This document shows positions 63,186 to 64,000 of a DNA stretch of 64,000 nucleotides, one piece after another. The notes under the pieces are model-generated. The model was not told the DNA's origin. It searched no databases and saw only the letters and a list, made by a program, of their open reading frames with translations. The first letter of the stretch is position 1. Every line of letters begins with the position of its first letter. The stretch is from Sabulibacter ruber (GTDB lineage Bacteria; Bacteroidota; Bacteroidia; Cytophagales; Hymenobacteraceae): contig NZ_JAFFID010000006.1 in assembly GCF_017355955.1 (NCBI RefSeq), positions 1 to 64,000 of the forward strand. Reading direction: 5' to 3'. A program made the position numbers and the translations under genes.

Positions 63186-63202
63186 ATACCTTTAATAATA
63201 AG

Positions 63203-63955
63203 ATGGGAAAAATAGTAAGCTTCGCCACGCAGAAGGGGGGATCGGGGAAATCGACCCTGACGCTATTACTGTCCACTTGCCTGGCAGTGGATTACAAACT
63301 GAAGATCGCCGTTCTGGATTGCGATTACCAGCAAAGCATTGTGAAAACCCGGCTGCACATGGATGCCGAGAACCTGGAGCAGCTGCGGGAATCAGACCCG
63401 GAGGCGGATTACCCCTATGAGATTTTCCCGATGGCGATGACCAAGATCTTTGATTTCATCGACGATCCCGAGAACGACAAATATGACCTGGTGATCCTGG
63501 ATTTGCCGGGTAGGGCGGATGGCAATGAGATTTTCGATGCCCTGACGGCCTGTGATGTGGTGTTTGTGCCTCTGGTATCGGATTACCTGGATAGGGCCTC
63601 CACGGCGGATTTCATGGGGATCCTGCACTCGATCAAATCCGTGGCCGACAAGGAGGGGATAGAGTTCGCCTATTACGGGCTGTCCACGAAAAGGACGAAT
63701 AGGAGGGAGGACAAGGAGATGGATGACTACATCGATGAGATCGGCCTGTCCCGGCTCAAATCCTCCCTGGGGCTACGGGCTGCCTATTCCCGGCCCTCCA
63801 CGCTCTTCAGCCTGCTGAACCCCACCTACCTGCGGTATGCGGGAGGGGATAAGACCGTGAGCGAGGAGATCAAGGCCCTGTGCGAGGAAATCATAGAGAA
63901 ATTAGAACTACCCGTTGACCAATTAACGACTGCGAAGAATGAACCAGCCCAATAA
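63203..63955 (+). CDS. parA: ParA family partition ATPase
   Basis: 250 residues. The deviant Walker A motif is ATQKGGSGKSTLT (8-20) with the signature first Lys, followed by IAVLDCDYQQS and a switch DLVILDLPGRADGN. The C-terminal half is variable (STADFMGILHSIKSVADKEGIEFAYYGLSTKRTN). No N-terminal helix-turn-helix is present, so it is a small type Ib-like plasmid ParA. It segregates plasmid or element DNA by binding it non-specifically and interacting with a ParB-type partner. Its end overlaps the next reading frame by 17 bp, which fits a parA-parB pair. Confidence 0.93.
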   Translation: MGKIVSFATQKGGSGKSTLTLLLSTCLAVDYKLKIAVLDCDYQQSIVKTRLHMDAENLEQLRESDPEADYPYEIFPMAMTKIFDFIDDPENDKYDLVILDLPGRADGNEIFDALTACDVVFVPLVSDYLDRASTADFMGILHSIKSVADKEGIEFAYYGLSTKRTNRREDKEMDDYIDEIGLSRLKSSLGLRAAYSRPSTLFSLLNPTYLRYAGGDKTVSEEIKALCEEIIEKLELPVDQLTTAKNEPAQ

Positions 63956-64000
63956 GTTTACCATCAAAAAACCACGGATCACGCTAACGGAAGAGCAGAA
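63939..64000 (+). CDS. Start of a gene overlapping parA (likely partition partner), truncated by window end
   Basis: The ATG at 63939-63941 starts a frame reading NQPNKFTIKKPRITLTEEQ and running off the window. It overlaps the parA stop by 17 bp, as is usual for the downstream partner in small partition operons. Nineteen residues are too few to identify the family, so the ParB-like call rests on position only. Confidence 0.5.
   Translation, partial: MNQPNKFTIKKPRITLTEEQ

Larger units (their letters stand above)
62114..63202. other. AT-rich intergenic region with repeats (about 1.1 kb), candidate origin/partition/oriT region
   Basis: No supported gene. It is bounded by the mobilization operon (minus) and parA (plus). 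From about 62370 to 63180 it is crowded with ACTTGTTAAC-like words, and it contains a hairpin at 62173-62195 and a 36-bp palindrome at 63029-63064. This is the typical site for oriT, partition centromere and replication origin. Which function applies cannot be told from sequence alone. Confidence 0.6.

Noticed and set aside
56487..64000. A CRISPR array or defence island in the mobile backbone.
   Set aside because: The repeated words in 62370-63185 are short, irregularly spaced and in both orientations, with no unique spacers, and no cas genes are present.

Overview
The window looks like a Bacteroidota genome, most likely of the Hymenobacteraceae/Cytophagales type (Rufibacter, Pontibacter or Hymenobacter-like). 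The support is two SusC/SusD pairs, lipoproteins with a Cys shortly after a hydrophobic leader, an ECF sigma/FecR pair, Bacteroidota-type promoters (TTG-N19-TAnnTTTG) and BfmA/MobB/MobC-type mobilization genes. Genus is an inference; no rRNA or other marker gene is present.

Positions 1 to about 25.3 kb are almost entirely minus-strand and read as an alpha-mannan (yeast or plant N-glycan type) utilization locus. An ECF sigma factor and FecR anti-sigma factor precede an STN-containing SusC, a SusD and a SusE-like surface protein. These are followed by GH76 endo-alpha-1,6-mannanase, GH125 exo-alpha-1,6-mannosidase, GH92, GH97, a ROK sugar kinase and a DUF4965/glutaminase-like protein. The far end holds two DUF1080 proteins around a propeller-cytochrome c protein, a mannose-6-phosphate-isomerase-like cupin and the start of a FucP-type sugar transporter.

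Positions 26.5 to 33.8 kb hold a GntR/UTRA regulator on the plus strand. Opposite it lie a second GH92, a sugar-porter MFS transporter and a 621-residue class I mannose-6-phosphate isomerase carrying a degenerate P-loop-like N-terminal domain. The isomerase has the best core promoter in the window.

Positions 34.5 to 55.9 kb are a beta-mannan (glucomannan/galactomannan) locus. SusC, SusD and a surface glycan-binding lipoprotein are followed by two tandem GH26 mannanases, a DUF5060 glycosidase, a GH2 beta-mannosidase-like enzyme and a type-B carboxylesterase. A second operon encodes a Na+/sugar symporter, a GH130 phosphorylase and a mannobiose/cellobiose 2-epimerase. This is the known mannobiose to mannosylglucose to mannose-1-phosphate plus glucose route. 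An AraC regulator is divergent from it. A 15-bp motif sits at the same distance (24 nt) from the -7 box of both beta-mannan operons, which predicts a shared AraC-family activator site.

From 56.5 kb to the end the content changes to a mobile backbone. It holds a Fic protein with a VbhA-like antitoxin, a VirD4/TraG-type coupling protein, a relaxase with an HxHxH motif, a BfmA/BtgA-type accessory protein, an AT-rich segment packed with ACTTGTTAAC-like words and a 36-bp palindrome, then parA and the start of the next gene. The two mannan loci may therefore sit on a plasmid or integrative mobilizable element. No element ends are visible, so this is not proven.
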